Of a stretch of 64,000 nt of DNA, positions 10,447 through 22,603 are shown piece by piece (the first letter of the stretch is position 1; every line of letters begins with the position of its first letter). Source of the stretch: Siphonodentalium dalli (Eukaryota > Mollusca > Scaphopoda > Gadilida > Siphonodentaliidae); assembly GCA_032622095.1 (NCBI GenBank), contig CP136061.1, positions 198,508,935 to 198,572,934 on the forward strand. The letters are read 5' to 3'. Position numbers and translations under genes: made by a program. Below the pieces are notes generated by a model. That model saw only the letters and a program-made list of their open reading frames with translations. It did no database searches and was not told the origin of the DNA.

Positions 10447-12795
10447 CCTAACAATATTTACCATGACCTTGTAAGGGTGGATACACACATGCATGTAATG
10501 TCTGTATGTAAAATACATGTATTTTACATGGTCACACCAATCATTGATAGCATTAATCGCCTGCGCGCGATCGTTCCATTTCAACAGGCGAGACCGGTGA
10601 GTAGTTATAAGCCAACATCAAACTAACTGTTATCAAGATATTTCAGGCCAGTCATACACATGTCTTTTTTCATGGGTGCCGAAATGAATAAATCCTGTCT
10701 GATATATGCTGCTGTTTTTCACGAGTTTTAGTTCATTTCGAAAAGTGGATTTGAGTCCGTCGATTTTATACTTGATTTGTTTCTCGTCATTTCTTGGAAA
10801 CAGGGTCATCCAAAATCAAAATAAATGTGTAGACTTTTGAAGCTATTTTAGGACGATTGTGATACATGAGTGTTTAATGCCCCACACACTGACTCCCAAT
10901 TTGATCTCGTCCAGCAGAACCCGAACGGCTTTCTGGCTCCACATTTTGGAAGTGCTATATTAATACACATGGCAATCAACTAACTCATACATGGTGAATT
11001 CCATGTTATAAAGTGATTTAGCCTAATCGGACAACGCCGAATCGAGTCAGGATAAGGATATTTGTTCCTCGACTATATATGCATGGCCTCAGTTCAAATT
11101 TTAACAATCCGATATGGTGCTCTCATGCCTTGAATACAGGCATTGGAACATTAAGACAGACAATACCAGTTTGTTGAGATTGCTCGGATAATTTGAGGGC
11201 GCGCTCATGTGATAACTTTCAATTGGGATTTCTTTGCATATATCCATTACAGCGCCAAAAACATTAATGCAGGTACAACGTTGAAAGAAAAAAGAGTCAC
11301 CCCCCCCCCCCCCATTTTAACCCAGAATTTACAGACCAATATATGTTTATCAGGCCAAAGGATGAACAAGTACCTAACTGTCACCATTTTAGCCTGTACA
11401 GGCTTGAATTATCACATTTTGAACTATAATCCATTATTGGGGGAGGGGGCTGGTTCTCGAAAGTTTCGAATAACTAAGGGATTTAGTTGAATGTATCGGC
11501 CGGGATTATCTGGGCAAGAATGTACAACATAATGTTTTACTTAAATATTCCATAGTTGTAAATTGTGTGTATATAACACAAGAGAGGAAAGGTGACGTAG
11601 TTGTGGACTCGTAGCTGGACAACCCTTTTCCCGAATGAAGACACACATGCAGCAACACCACCTTCTGTATACCTTCAAATTTAAAGCTGTAATAATATGT
11701 TCATAATTATATGAATAGCATCAATTGCTGCCTATGAGATTAATCACTCGTAGCAAACAGGCACGGCAGATATGACCGTCAACTACAATATTTACAAATC
11801 AGGAGTGGCTTCGTGGCTTCAGGGGGGTAGGCCTCATGTTGCTGCATGCCCCCCCCCCTCCGGTCGATGAAATATGTAATGGTCAGTCCGGTAGCTTCCG
11901 GTATAATATAGCCCCTGCATTGTGGAAATCCTGGGACCATCACTGGTATACAACCAACAGAAGACTGACAATGATTTAAACAGAACGTCCACCATTTGGG
12001 TTATCGCGCGAACAATATATTTTAAGCGGCCTGACGACTTCGTCCAGTCAACGACACTCTACACGTTCAGAGCGTTACTCACTGTGGTCAAACATAGCCG
12101 CAATGATTGGGTTATCAGCAGACACATATTACATGGTCTGTATGATCCATGTAAAATGCCAAATACACGATATTTACAGAGATTACATGCATGTGTGTAT
12201 CCACCCTAAGCCGTTGCATTCTCTTATATATGCAAGGCTCCTTATTTGTGACTGGTATATATATAAGATAATGCACTTGTACATGATATTTAATGCTGCA
12301 CCAGTGCAGCTTCCGTCATGAAACGGTTAACCTTTCTTTCATTATCACGATAAAAAGTTGTTTGTCGCAAAATGTCGACATACTTATTGGGCAATCATTG
12401 CAGTGAAACAAGAATGAGTATAGATACGATTGGAGGTCACTATGAGCATTAAGGGCGCGTACACATGAAGCTGCAAGAAAATATCTGCAAGAAAATATCA
12501 GGTAAAATTGCACACTGATATTTTCTTGCTGCAAAGATTACGCCCGTGAGAACGCGGTTTATGATTAACCGTGCGCGCTGTGTCACTGACCGGTTACCCA
12601 CTCAGGCATAGTTGTTATTCACAATAGCAATAAAGCTGCTTAATAGGTTTTATGACGAGAAGGAAATTGAATGCAACCTGGACACAATACAATGACTTAA
12701 GTGTAGCAATAAAATCTTCGATGGTATATAAATATTAGAACGTCAGTTTGTCTATAAATGTTCGATATAATATAATGATTAGAGCATATCTTGTC

Positions 12796-12898
12796 GTTGA
12801 CTACGCGATTGTAGTGGCCAGTGGGAATGGTGTAGTTCACTCGCCTTCGGATCATGAACTACACCCTTCCCACTGGCCGCTACATTCGCGTAGTCAAC
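12796..12898. repeat. Hairpin of copy B, arms partly decayed
   Basis: Equivalent of 9063-9165, but with a GCGATTG change in the left arm and GGCCGCTAC in the right arm. The stem therefore has extra mismatches compared with copy A. Confidence 0.85.
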
Positions 12899-13987
12899 TC
12901 CAAGCCATGCGCTATTCATATACTAAGCTTTATAATAAATTGACTGCAGAGCTGTGGAAATATGATATTTAACAAAAACGATTAAAAATCCACTGCAGTC
13001 TGCTGCAGTCAAGAATATACTGCGAGAGACCAGTCCTACTGTTCATTGCTAGATTCACTGAATCTCAATGTAGGAGGTTTGGTCCTGGTCTTCTGTGTAT
13101 GTTTGTGTTTTGCGTTCCACAAGGGGGTGGGTGTCAAAACATGGCTGGAAAAAAACTCTATGAAATGGAAAAAAATTGTGGTCGGGGGTGGGTGGGTCAA
13201 AAAAGTGGTCATCGCCAAAAAATAGCATACGTGTCTCGAATTTTTGTCCGACCCCCTCATGCTATGGGTGGTGACTTTCTACACCCCCTAAGGAGAAGAT
13301 ATGCTACCTCCCACATTTACCCCTCTCAGGCAGTTGGCTAATATATGCAGTAGTCCATGGGGTACCAAATACCCCCAATGGGTACGAAATACCCCTTTTG
13401 TTTTCAGTGTGTACAGAGTTTTTACTTCTCACGTGGTTATAGCTGCATTACATATGGGTGCACATATAATCAACCTACCTTGAGAGACCCTCTAGCCACG
13501 CCCCGGCACAAACTTGAAGAATATTAAAATGATAGCGGGGAATAAATGGGTTGTGGACAGTGCATTAGTACGAGGGTTCAATAATTTGGGGTCGGGGGTG
13601 GGTGGGTTCAAAAAGTGGTCAACTCCAAGCCATGGGAGGGTTAGTCTAAAGAGCACAGGCCGATGGTTCACTAGTCCGAGTGTTCACCAGTCTGAGGATT
13701 CAATAGTCCTGATGGTTCGATAGTCCGAGGATCATATAGAAGGGGCAGAGCGGGGGTTATGGTCACAGTCCCAACTGGTAAATGTTCAATAGCTGGAAGG
13801 AAATACAGGATTGTACATGTAGAATCACAAAACTTAAATACAGATTGCACGTGTTCATGTATGAAAGGTCAAATACAGATTGCTGTGATCATTTTCTCTT
13901 CGTGCTTGTGTACATGTATATAACGAACATAAACACTTTAACCCCCGCATGACTGGAGCTTCCTGAAAATTTGCGAAAACCCTGCAT

Positions 13988-14179
13988 GTGCCAATGCATT
14001 CTCTTACATATAGGAGTCTCCGACGAGAGCTGGGAGGCGGTCGGTCAGACGCCGGAATGTTGGTTTCGCGAACGCGCCTGCTCCGAAAGAGGCGGTCCGA
14101 GGCGAGCAACCGCCCTCGCGGGAAACGCGTCCGAGGTTTCCCACATAGGGAGCCTCGCATATATAAGATAATACATTGG
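13988..14179. repeat. Hairpin arms enclosing a CpG-rich block (copy B)
   Basis: Duplicate of 10255-10446. One substitution (TGCGCC to TGCTCC) falls within the CpG-rich loop. Confidence 0.7.
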
Positions 14180-16300
14180 CCTAACAATATTTACCATGAC
14201 CTTGTAAGGGTGGATACACACATGCATGTAATGTCTGTATGTAAAATACATGTATTTTACATGGTCACACCAATCATTGATAGCATTAATCGCCTGCGCG
14301 CGATCGTTCCATTTCAACAGGCGAGACCGGTGAGTAGTTATAAGCCAACATCAAACTAACTGTTATCAAGATATTTCAGGCCAGTCATACACATGTCTTT
14401 TTTCATGGGTGCCGAAATGAATAAATCCTGTCTGATATATGTTGCTGTTTTTCACGAGTTTTAGTTCATTTCGAAAAGTGGATTTGAGTCCGTCGATTTT
14501 ATACTTGATTTGTTTCTCGTCATTTCTTGGAAACAGGGTCATCCAAAATCAAAATAAATGTGTAGACTTTTGAAGCTATTTTAGGACGATTGTGATACAT
14601 GAGTGTTTAATGCCCCACACACTGACTCCCAATTTGATCTCGTCCAGCAGAACCCGAACGGCTTTCTGGCTCCACATTTTGGAAGTGCTATATTAATACA
14701 CATGGCAATCAACTAACTCATACATGGTGAATTCCATGTTATAAAGTGATTTAGCCTAATCGGACAACGCCGAATCGAGTCAGGATAAGGATATTTGTTC
14801 CTCGACTATATATGCATGGCCTCAGTTCAAATTTTAACAATCCGATATGGTGCTCTCATGCCTTGAATACAGGCATTGGAACATTAAGACAGACAATACC
14901 AGTTTGTTGAGATTGCTCGGATAATTTGAGGGCGCGCTCATGTGATAACTTTCAATTGGGATTTCTTTGCATATATCCATTACAGCGCCAAAAACATTAA
15001 TGCAGGTACAACGTTGAAAGAAAAAAGAGTCACCCCCCCCCCCCCCATTTTAACCCAGAATTTACAGACCAATATATGTTTATCAGGCCAAAGGATGAAC
15101 AAGTACCTAACTGTCACCATTTTAGCCTGTACAGGCTTGAATTATCACATTTTGAACTATAATCCATTATTGTGGGAGGGGGCTGGTTCTCGAAAGTTTC
15201 GAATAACTAAGGGATTTAGTTGAATGTATCGGCCGGGATTATCTGGGCAAGAATGTACAACATAATGTTTTACTTAAATATTCCATAGTTGTAAATTGTG
15301 TGTATATAACTATTATAACACAAGAGAGGAAAGGTGACGTAGTTGTGGACTCGTAGCTGGACAACCCTTTTCCCGAATGAAGACACACATGCAGCAACGC
15401 CACCTTCTGTATACCTTCAAATTTAAAGCTGTAATAATATGTTCATAATTATATGAATAGCATCAATTGCTGCATATGAGATTAATCACTCGTAGCAAAC
15501 AGGCACGGCAGATATGACCGTCAACTACAATATTTACAAATCAGGAGTGGCTTCGTGGCTTCAGGGGGGTAGGCCTCATGTTGCTGCATGCCCCCCCCCC
15601 TCCGGTCGATGAAATATGTAATGGTCAGTCCGGTAGCTTCCGGTATAATATAGCCCCTGCATTGTGGAAATCCTGGGACCATCACTGGTATACAACCACC
15701 AGAAGACTGACAATGATTTAAACAGAACGTCCACCATTTGGGTTATCGCGCGAACAATATATTTTAAGCGGCCTGACGACTTCGTCCAGTCAACGACACT
15801 CTACACGTTCAGAGCGTTACTCACTGTGGTCAAACATAGCCGCAATGATTGGGTTATCAGCAGACACATATTACATGGTCTGTATGATCCATGTAAAATG
15901 CCAAATACACGATATTTACAGAGATTACATGCATGTGTGTATCCACCCTAAGCCGTTGCATTCTCTTATATATGCAAGGCTCCTTATTTGTGACTGGTAT
16001 ATATATAAGATAATGCACTTGTACATGATATTTAATGCTGCACCAGTGCAGCTTCCGTCATGAAACGGTTAACCTTTCTTTCATTATCACGATAAAAAGT
16101 TGTTTGTCGCAAAATGTCGACATACTTATTGGGCAATCATTGCAGTGAAACAAGAATGAGTATAGATACGATTGGAGGTCACTATGAGCATTAAGGGCGC
16201 GTACACATGAAGCTGCAAGAAAATATCTGCAAGAAAATATCAGGTAAAATTGCACACTGATATTTTCTTGCTGCAAAGATTACGCCCGTGAGAACGCGGC

Positions 16301-17671
16301 GGTTTAGACGGCGTTGATTGTGCTCAATCAGACCGACATTAGTGATGCTGGTTCAAGTGAATTGCGTCCGGTAAATAACCGGGGTCGTCTATATTCCATT
16401 TTGGCAATTCATAGCTTTGTGAAATTTCCAACTGTTGGCATGTATTACCGAAGTCTGGTGGGATGAGGCACCCGCCGACATTTAGCAACGTTGCTGATCC
16501 CACGCATAAAGACCTTCTACATAATGAGAAAACCTTCTACATAATGAGAAAGTGGTCACGTTATTTGGAAATTTGGAAATGTTATATGACCCCACCCCAT
16601 TGAAACCCCATATGAAGTTTTCAAGAGAATGTTGCTTGGTTCATGGGGCTGTGGTGTATATTACGTTACCGAAATTACATGGGTGCATGTGGGGACATGA
16701 GACACCCGCCAACTATGGTCAAAGTTTTCACCAGTTGGAAACAATATTAGTTGGAAATTTCACACCAAAAATAGTTTTAAATTGTTCTGGTAGTCTGATT
16801 TTTCAACCATTAATGTATGTGGAATTAGTGATTTCAGACCAACATTTGCATTTCTTTCTACTTTGGTCAAAATAGTGGTTTGGAATTTCTTCTAGGCCCC
16901 TCCCTCCCCGGTGTCCAGTCAAAATTCAAGGCATGTGAGGTACCAGATGGGAAATTCAAAGACGATGGGAGGTGTGCAAATTAAATTATGTGATCTTGGG
17001 TCTTCGGCCCGGTTAAAGAGTGGGTGCAGTTGAAAATCCATGGACATAATCCGTCAGCGGAAACCCTCAAAAGATATACGTCCCCACACATATCCATATA
17101 ATAGCTCAGCGATTATGTCAAACAATCCAAAATGGAATTACGAAGTTAATTATTGAAACAGGCGATAATATTGAAGGATCATAACTCGAGTGCGTGAACC
17201 GTTCCAGCGTGTTCCTTATAGAGATTAGTTAACGGATACCGATGGCCAGCAATCAAGGTGAACACATATCACCAACTGGTGATAAAATATCAGCGCGCTG
17301 CCTTCGTCCAGCCGATACGTCAGCGATAAAGCTACTAAATACGGAATATCGCGTCAATTTTATTACGTCCACAGACGGCATATCGTAGAGAAAATGTATG
17401 ATCATGTTCTGATATTGCGTTTGCTGGTTGTAACAAAAACATATTCAAATTGAAGTACCAGTATGCATATAGGCAAATATATAGGTGGGAGCTAACTCTT
17501 AATTTAAAATTTTTATCAGGGGAGATTACTCGATTTTTGAAGATGTTATTGTGATATATTTTGAAGGGCGATTACTTGAATTTCGTAAACTCTTCGAGGG
17601 ATCTTTAATGTTATTCGAAACATTTACAGGGGAAATTCATTAGTAGTAGTACCATTTCGGGTGGGGTGATA
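16301..17671. other. No gene seen; degraded interspersed repeat at ~16420-16830
   Basis: 16420-16830 contains phrases such as CACCCGCCAACTATGGTCAA and TTGGAAATTTCACACC that recur, inverted, around 40240-40330, so it is an interspersed family. A 20-bp direct duplication (CCTTCTACATAATGAGAAA, twice) lies at 16511-16550. No exon is supported. Confidence 0.5.
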
Positions 17672-17815
17672 GAGTATTTAGATTGGCTTAGGGTCCACCA
17701 TATATATATACAACACCCAACAAATCGTTCAAGGGCCAGAGAAATGGCACAAGTGTCCCATTTGAACCACTCTGGGCGGCGGCCATTTTGGACCGGGGTG
17801 GGTGACCGAATATCT
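17672..17815 (+). repeat. Left edge repeat of the 147-bp satellite
   Basis: Direct match to 24893-25030: ATTTAGATTGGCTTRGGG, CCACCNTA, ACAACACCC, GAGAAATGGCA, TTTGAACC, CTGG-GG, GGCCATTTT. The two copies bracket the whole satellite and may be strongly diverged monomers or the ends of an ancestral element. Confidence 0.7.
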
Positions 17816-17867
17816 AGCTAGATTCACTGCGGTGACATCGGTTACTTATTTCTTATTCGGAACCATT

Positions 17868-18022
17868 ATATATTGACCAAATAAAGGGTGCGGTAGGGTG
17901 CCCGCCCGAAAATAAAATATAATAACCGAAAACCACAACCATTTAAACCGTGCGATTGCACAGGAGGTGTTCAAAGTGGCAACCATACTATTTGGGCATT
18001 TATGAACCGATTTGGACCAAAT
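17868..18022 (-). repeat. Single inverted satellite monomer at the array edge
   Basis: This monomer is in opposite orientation to all that follow. Its minus strand reads TTTGGTCCAAATCGGTTCAT ... TTTTCGGGCGGG. The switch point is at about 18022, where GGTTCAT...GGACCAAA meets TTTGTGGCAACCGC. Confidence 0.8.
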
Positions 18023-20387
18023 TTGTGGCAACCGCACGGGCTATAGTGTTGCGGTTTTCAGTTATTATATTTTATTTTCGGGTGGGCCACCCAACCACAC
18101 CCTTTATTTGGTCCAAATCGGTTCATAAATGCCCAAAACGGCTATTGTTACCACTTTGGCCATCTCCTGTGGCAACCACACGGGCTAGAGGGTTGCGTTT
18201 TTGTGTTATTATATTTTATTTTCGAGTGGGCCACCATATAGGCCTACCACACCGATTATTTGGTCCAAATCGGTTTATAAATACCCAAACGGCTATAGTT
18301 GCCAATTTGGCCACCTCCTGTGGCAATCGCACGGGCTAGAGGGTTGCGTTTTTCAATTATTATATTTTATGTTCGGGTGGGCCACCATACCCCACCGTTT
18401 ATTTGGTCTAAATTGGTTCATAAATACCCAAACGGCCACGGTTGCCACTTTGGTCACCTCATGTGGCAACCGCATGGGCTAGAGGGTTGCGTTTTTGTGT
18501 TATTATATTTTATTTTCGAGTGGGCCACCATATAGGCCTACCACACCGATTATTTGGTCCAAATCGGTTTATAAATACCCAAACGGCTATAGTTGCCAAT
18601 TTGGCCACCTCCTGTGGCAATCGCACGGGCTAGAGGGTTGCGTTTTTCAATTATTATATTTTATGTTCGGGTGGGCCACCATACCCCACCGTTTATTTGG
18701 TCTAAATTGGTTCATAAATACCCAAACGGCCACGGTTGCCACTTTGGTCACCTCATGTGGCAACCGCATGGGCTAGAGGGTTGCGGTTTTCGATTAATAT
18801 ATTTAATTTTCGGGTGGGCCACCCTACCGCACCATTTATTTGGTCCAAATCGGTTCATAAATGCCCAAACGGCTATGGTTGCCACCTTATGTGGCAACCG
18901 CACGGACTAGGGGGTTGTGGTTTTCTGTTATTATATTTAATTTTCGTGTGCACCCCCACCGCACCCGTCATTTGGTCCAAATCAGTTCATAAATGCCCAA
19001 AACGGCTATGGTTGTCACTTTCACAACCTCCTGTGGCAACCGCACGGGCTAGAGGGTTGTTGTGGTTTTCAATTATTTATTTTATTTTCGGGTGGGCCAC
19101 CCTACTGCACTGTTTATTTGGTCCAAATCGGTTCATAAATACCCAAACGGCTATGGTTGCCACTTTCGCTACCTACTGTGGCAACCGCATGGATTAGAGT
19201 GTTGCGGTTTTCAGTTATTATATTTTATTTTCGGATGGGCCACCCTACCGCACCGTTTATTTGGTCCAAATAGGTTCATAAATACCCAAACGGCCATGGT
19301 TACCACTTTGGCAACCTCCTGTGGCAACCGCACGGGGTAGACGGTTGCTGTTTTCATTTATTATATGTTATTTTCGGGTGAACAACCCCACCACACCGTC
19401 TATTTGATCCAAATTGGTTCATAAATACCCAGACGACTATGGTTGCCACTTTGGCCACCTCCTGTGGCAACCGCACGGGCTATATGGTTGTGGTTTTCGG
19501 TTAATATATTTTATTTTCGGGTGAACCACCCCACCGCACACTTCAATTGGACCAAATCGGTTCATAAATACCCAAACGGCTATGGTTGCCACTTTGGCCA
19601 TCTTCTGTGGCAACTGCAGTATGCACGAACGGGAGGGTTGCGTTTTTAGGTTTTTATATTTTATTTTCTGGTGGGCCACCCTACCGCACCCTTTATTTGG
19701 TCCAAATCGATTCATAAATACCCAAACAGCAATGGTTGCCACTTTGGCAACCTCCTGTGGCAACCCCACTGGCTAGAGGATTGCGGTTTTCTGTTATTAT
19801 ATTTTATTTTCGGGCGGGCCACCCTACCGCACCCTTTATTTGGTCCAAATCGGTTCATAAATACACAAACGGCTATGGTTGCCACTTTGGTCACCTCCTG
19901 TAGCAACCGCACGGACTAGAGGGTTGCGGTTTGTTTTCTGTAATTATATTTAATTTTCGGGTGGACCAACCCACTGCCACTTTATTTGGTCCAAATCGGT
20001 TCATAAATGACCAAACGGCTATTGTTGCCACTTTCGCAACCTCCTGTGGCAACCGCAAGGACTAGAGGGTTGTTGTGGTTTTCAGTTATTATATTTTATT
20101 TTCGGATGGGCCACCCTACCCCACTGTTTATTTGGTCCAAATCGGTTCATAAATACCCAAACGGCTATGGTTGCCACTTTCGCTACCTCTTGTTGCAACC
20201 GCACGGACTAGAGGGTTGTGGTTTTCTGTTATTATATTTTATTTTCGGGCGGGCCACCCTATCGCACCCTTTATTTGGTCCAATTCGGTTCATAAATACC
20301 CAAACGGCTATGGTTGCCACTTTGCCACCTCCTGTGGCAACCGCACGGACTAGAGGGTTGTGGTTTGTTTTCTGTTATTATATTTAA
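18023..20387 (+). repeat. ~147-bp satellite, left block (~16 monomers)
   Basis: The monomer runs TTTGGTCCAAATCGGTTCAT, AAATACCCAAACGGCTATGG, TTGCCACTTTGGCCACCTCC, TGTGGCAACCGCACGGGCTA, GAGGGTTGCGGTTTTC, TTATTATATTTTATTTTCGG, GTGGGCCACCCTACCGCACC. Spacing is about 132-150 bp, commonly near 147, the length of DNA wrapped on a nucleosome. Because the period is divisible by 3, open frames of up to 153 codons arise. They are internally periodic and not evidence of a gene. Confidence 0.95.
18182..18769 (+). repeat. Exact 294-bp dimer duplication inside the satellite
   Basis: 18182-18475 and 18476-18769 appear identical, while neighbouring monomers differ at many sites. This is a recent higher-order (dimeric) amplification. 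Confidence 0.9.
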
Positions 20388-21560
20388 CTAGCAGGGTGAC
20401 TCGACTTCGTCCAGGCTGTTTCCCCTCTGCTTTTCGGCGAATTGCGCGATTTGACCTTGAATTGACCATTTTGAAGGTCAAGGTCAGGTGTGGGTCACGA
20501 TTTGACCCGTCCAAAACACTCCCTGGAGAAAAGTACCCGAAAAAAGAACCCGTCAAAATACATCCGGTTTTACCAGATTTGACCTTTAATTGACCATTTT
20601 GAAGGTCAAGGTCACGTCGGGGTCACGATTGGATCCGTCCAAAACACTTCGTGGACAAAAATAACCCTAGGTATCAAATTTCGTCGAAATCTGTCCGTTT
20701 TACCTGATTTGACCTTGAATTGACATTTTTGAAGGTCAAGGTCAGGTCGGGGTAACGATTTGACCCGTCCAAAAGACTGCCCGTCCAAAAGTAACTCTAG
20801 GTATCAAATTTCGTCGAAATCCGTCCCGTTTTACCCGATTTGACCTTGAATTGACCCTTTTGAAGGTCAAGGTCAGGTCGGGGTCACGATTGACCGCCCA
20901 TGCCAGTCCTCGACCGAAAGTACCCCCACATACCAAGTTTTATCGAAATCGGCTCGGCCGTTTTCGAGTCCATCGCGAACAGACAGATAGCGCTACCCGT
21001 TTCCGAGATCTGGTCTGCGCATGCGCGAAGCTGGCGTCGCACGGGCTCAGCGACCCGATAAAATTCGTATCCGGGGCAAGATACATTCACATACCAAATT
21101 TCAAGTCGATAGCTCCACCCGTTTCCGAGATCTGGTCTGCGCATGCGCGAAGCTGGCGTCGCACGGGCTCGGCGACCCGATAAAATTCGTATCCGGGGCA
21201 AGATACATTCACATAGCAAATTTCAAGTCGATAGCTCCACCCGTTTCCGAGATCTCGTCTGCGCATGCGCTAAGCTGGCGTCGCACGGGCTCGGCGACCC
21301 GATAAAATTCGTATCCGGGGCAAGATACATTCACATAGTAAATTTCAAGTCGATAGCTCCACCCGTTTCCGAGATCTCGTCTACGCATGCGCTGCACGGG
21401 CGCCGCACGGGCTCGCCAATACGACAACGTCGACCGCCTGGTCAAACTACACACACGTACCAAGTTTCGTCCCGATCGGTCGAGAATCGTAGATTTGTAT
21501 AAATGACAGACAAACAGACAAACAAACAGACAGACAAAGGTCTTCAAAATATATATGAGA
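20388..21560 (+). repeat. Concatemer unit 1 (1173 bp)
   Basis: Opens CTAGCAGGGTGACTCGACTT. The first half holds four ~128-bp repeats, most with TTGACCTTGAATTGAC followed by GAAGGTCAAGGTCA. The second half holds ~122-bp repeats (CCGTTTCCGAGATCTGGTCT, GCGCATGCGC, ATAAAATTCGTATCCGGGGC). It ends with a (CAGA)n tract then AAAATATATATGAGA. Confidence 0.8.
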
Positions 21561-21866
21561 CTAGCCGATGAGCCCGACGTTGTCCGGGCTATTCAAAAAC
21601 CAAATTGCAAGTCGATAGCTCCACCCGTTTCCGAGATCTGGTCTGCGCATGCGCGAAGCTCCACCCGTTTCCGAGATCTCGTCTGCGCATGCGCGAAGCG
21701 GGCGCCGCACGGGCTCGCCAATACGACAACGTCCACCGCCTGGTCAAACTACACACACGTACCAAGTTTCGTCCCGATCGGTCGAGAATCGTAGATTTGT
21801 ATAAATGACAGACAGACAAACAAACAGACAAACAGACAGACAGAGGTCTTCAAAATATATATGAGA
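21561..21866 (+). repeat. Concatemer unit 2 (306 bp)
   Basis: Opens CTAGCCGATGAGCCCGACGT and lacks the TTGACCTTGAA repeats. It contains two shortened copies of the GTTTCCGAGATCT-GCGCATGCGC block, then the common tail ending ATATATATGAGA. Confidence 0.8.
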
Positions 21867-22603
21867 CTAGAAGGTGACCCGACTTCGTCCGGGCTTTGAC
21901 CTTGAAATGACCATTTTGAAGGCCAATGTCAGGTGGGGTAACGATTTGACCCGTCCAAAACACTGCCCGGACAAAAGTACCCGACAAAGTACCCATAGAA
22001 ATCCATCCGGTTTTACCCGATTTGACCTCGAATTGATCATTTTGAAGGTCAAGGTCAAATCGGGGGCACGATTTGACCCGTCCAAACACTCAGTGGACAA
22101 AAGTAACCCTATGTATCAAATTTCGTGTAAATCCCATCAAAATTCGCGATTTGACCTTGAATTAACCCGATTTCAAGGTCAATGTCACGTCGCACGGGCA
22201 AATGAATAGGCTTATGAGACTTCCCATACGAAAGTATCCCTAGACACTAATTTTCATCGAAATCCCGTGATATTCGGGCGTTTGACCTTGAAATGACCCG
22301 ATTTCAAAGTCAAAGCCACGTCGCACGGGCAAATTAATAGGCCTATGCCACTCCCCGGCCGAAAGTATCCCAACATACAAAGTTTCATCGAAATCCCGTG
22401 ATATTCGGGCGTTTGACCTTGAAATGACCCGATTTCAAGGTCAATGTCAGGTCGCACGGACAAATTAATATGCCTATGCCAGTCCCCGGCCGAAAATCAC
22501 GCCACATACCAAGTTTCATCGAAATCGGCTAGGCCGTTTTCGAGTCCATCGCGATCACACAGACACACACACACACACAGATCTTCCAAAAATATATAAT
22601 AGA
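21867..22603 (+). repeat. Concatemer unit 3 (737 bp)
   Basis: Opens CTAGAAGGTGACCCGACTTC. It is made of TTGACCTTGAA-type repeats, then CATCGAAATCGGCTAGGCCG, a (CA)n tract and AAAAATATATAATAGA. It lacks the 122-bp GCGCATGCGC repeats. Confidence 0.8.

Larger units (their letters stand above)
8826..12558 (+). repeat. 3.73-kb tandem duplication, copy A
   Basis: Direct copy of 12559-16300 with a constant offset of 3733 bp up to about 11560, then 3742 because copy B carries a 9-bp insertion (TATTATAAC type, near 15310). I counted roughly a dozen substitutions. The unit contains a 43-bp-arm hairpin, a short minisatellite, a CpG-rich block between hairpin arms, C14 and C10 tracts, and G-rich GGGGTGGGTGGG stretches. 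The ORFs in it are short, overlap on both strands and look non-coding. Confidence 0.95.
12559..16300 (+). repeat. 3.73-kb tandem duplication, copy B
   Basis: Head-to-tail second copy; the junction is ...AACGCGG|TTTATGATTAACC. Differences from copy A include two changes in the hairpin arms, G/T at the C14 flank ORF, the 9-bp insertion near 15310 and a handful of single substitutions. Identity is above 99 percent by eye. Confidence 0.95.

Noticed and set aside
10122-10626. Coding exon in the GC-rich block of the duplication
   Set aside because: ORFs of 66-123 codons exist in three frames and on both strands, as expected of CG-rich DNA with few stops. There are no splice or domain signals.
18201-19340. 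Open frames of 90-153 codons with repeated FIFGWATLPHRLFGPNRF-type wording
   Set aside because: They are translations of the ~147-bp satellite, whose period is divisible by 3, so frames stay open by arithmetic. They recur every 49 codons and also exist on the other strand.
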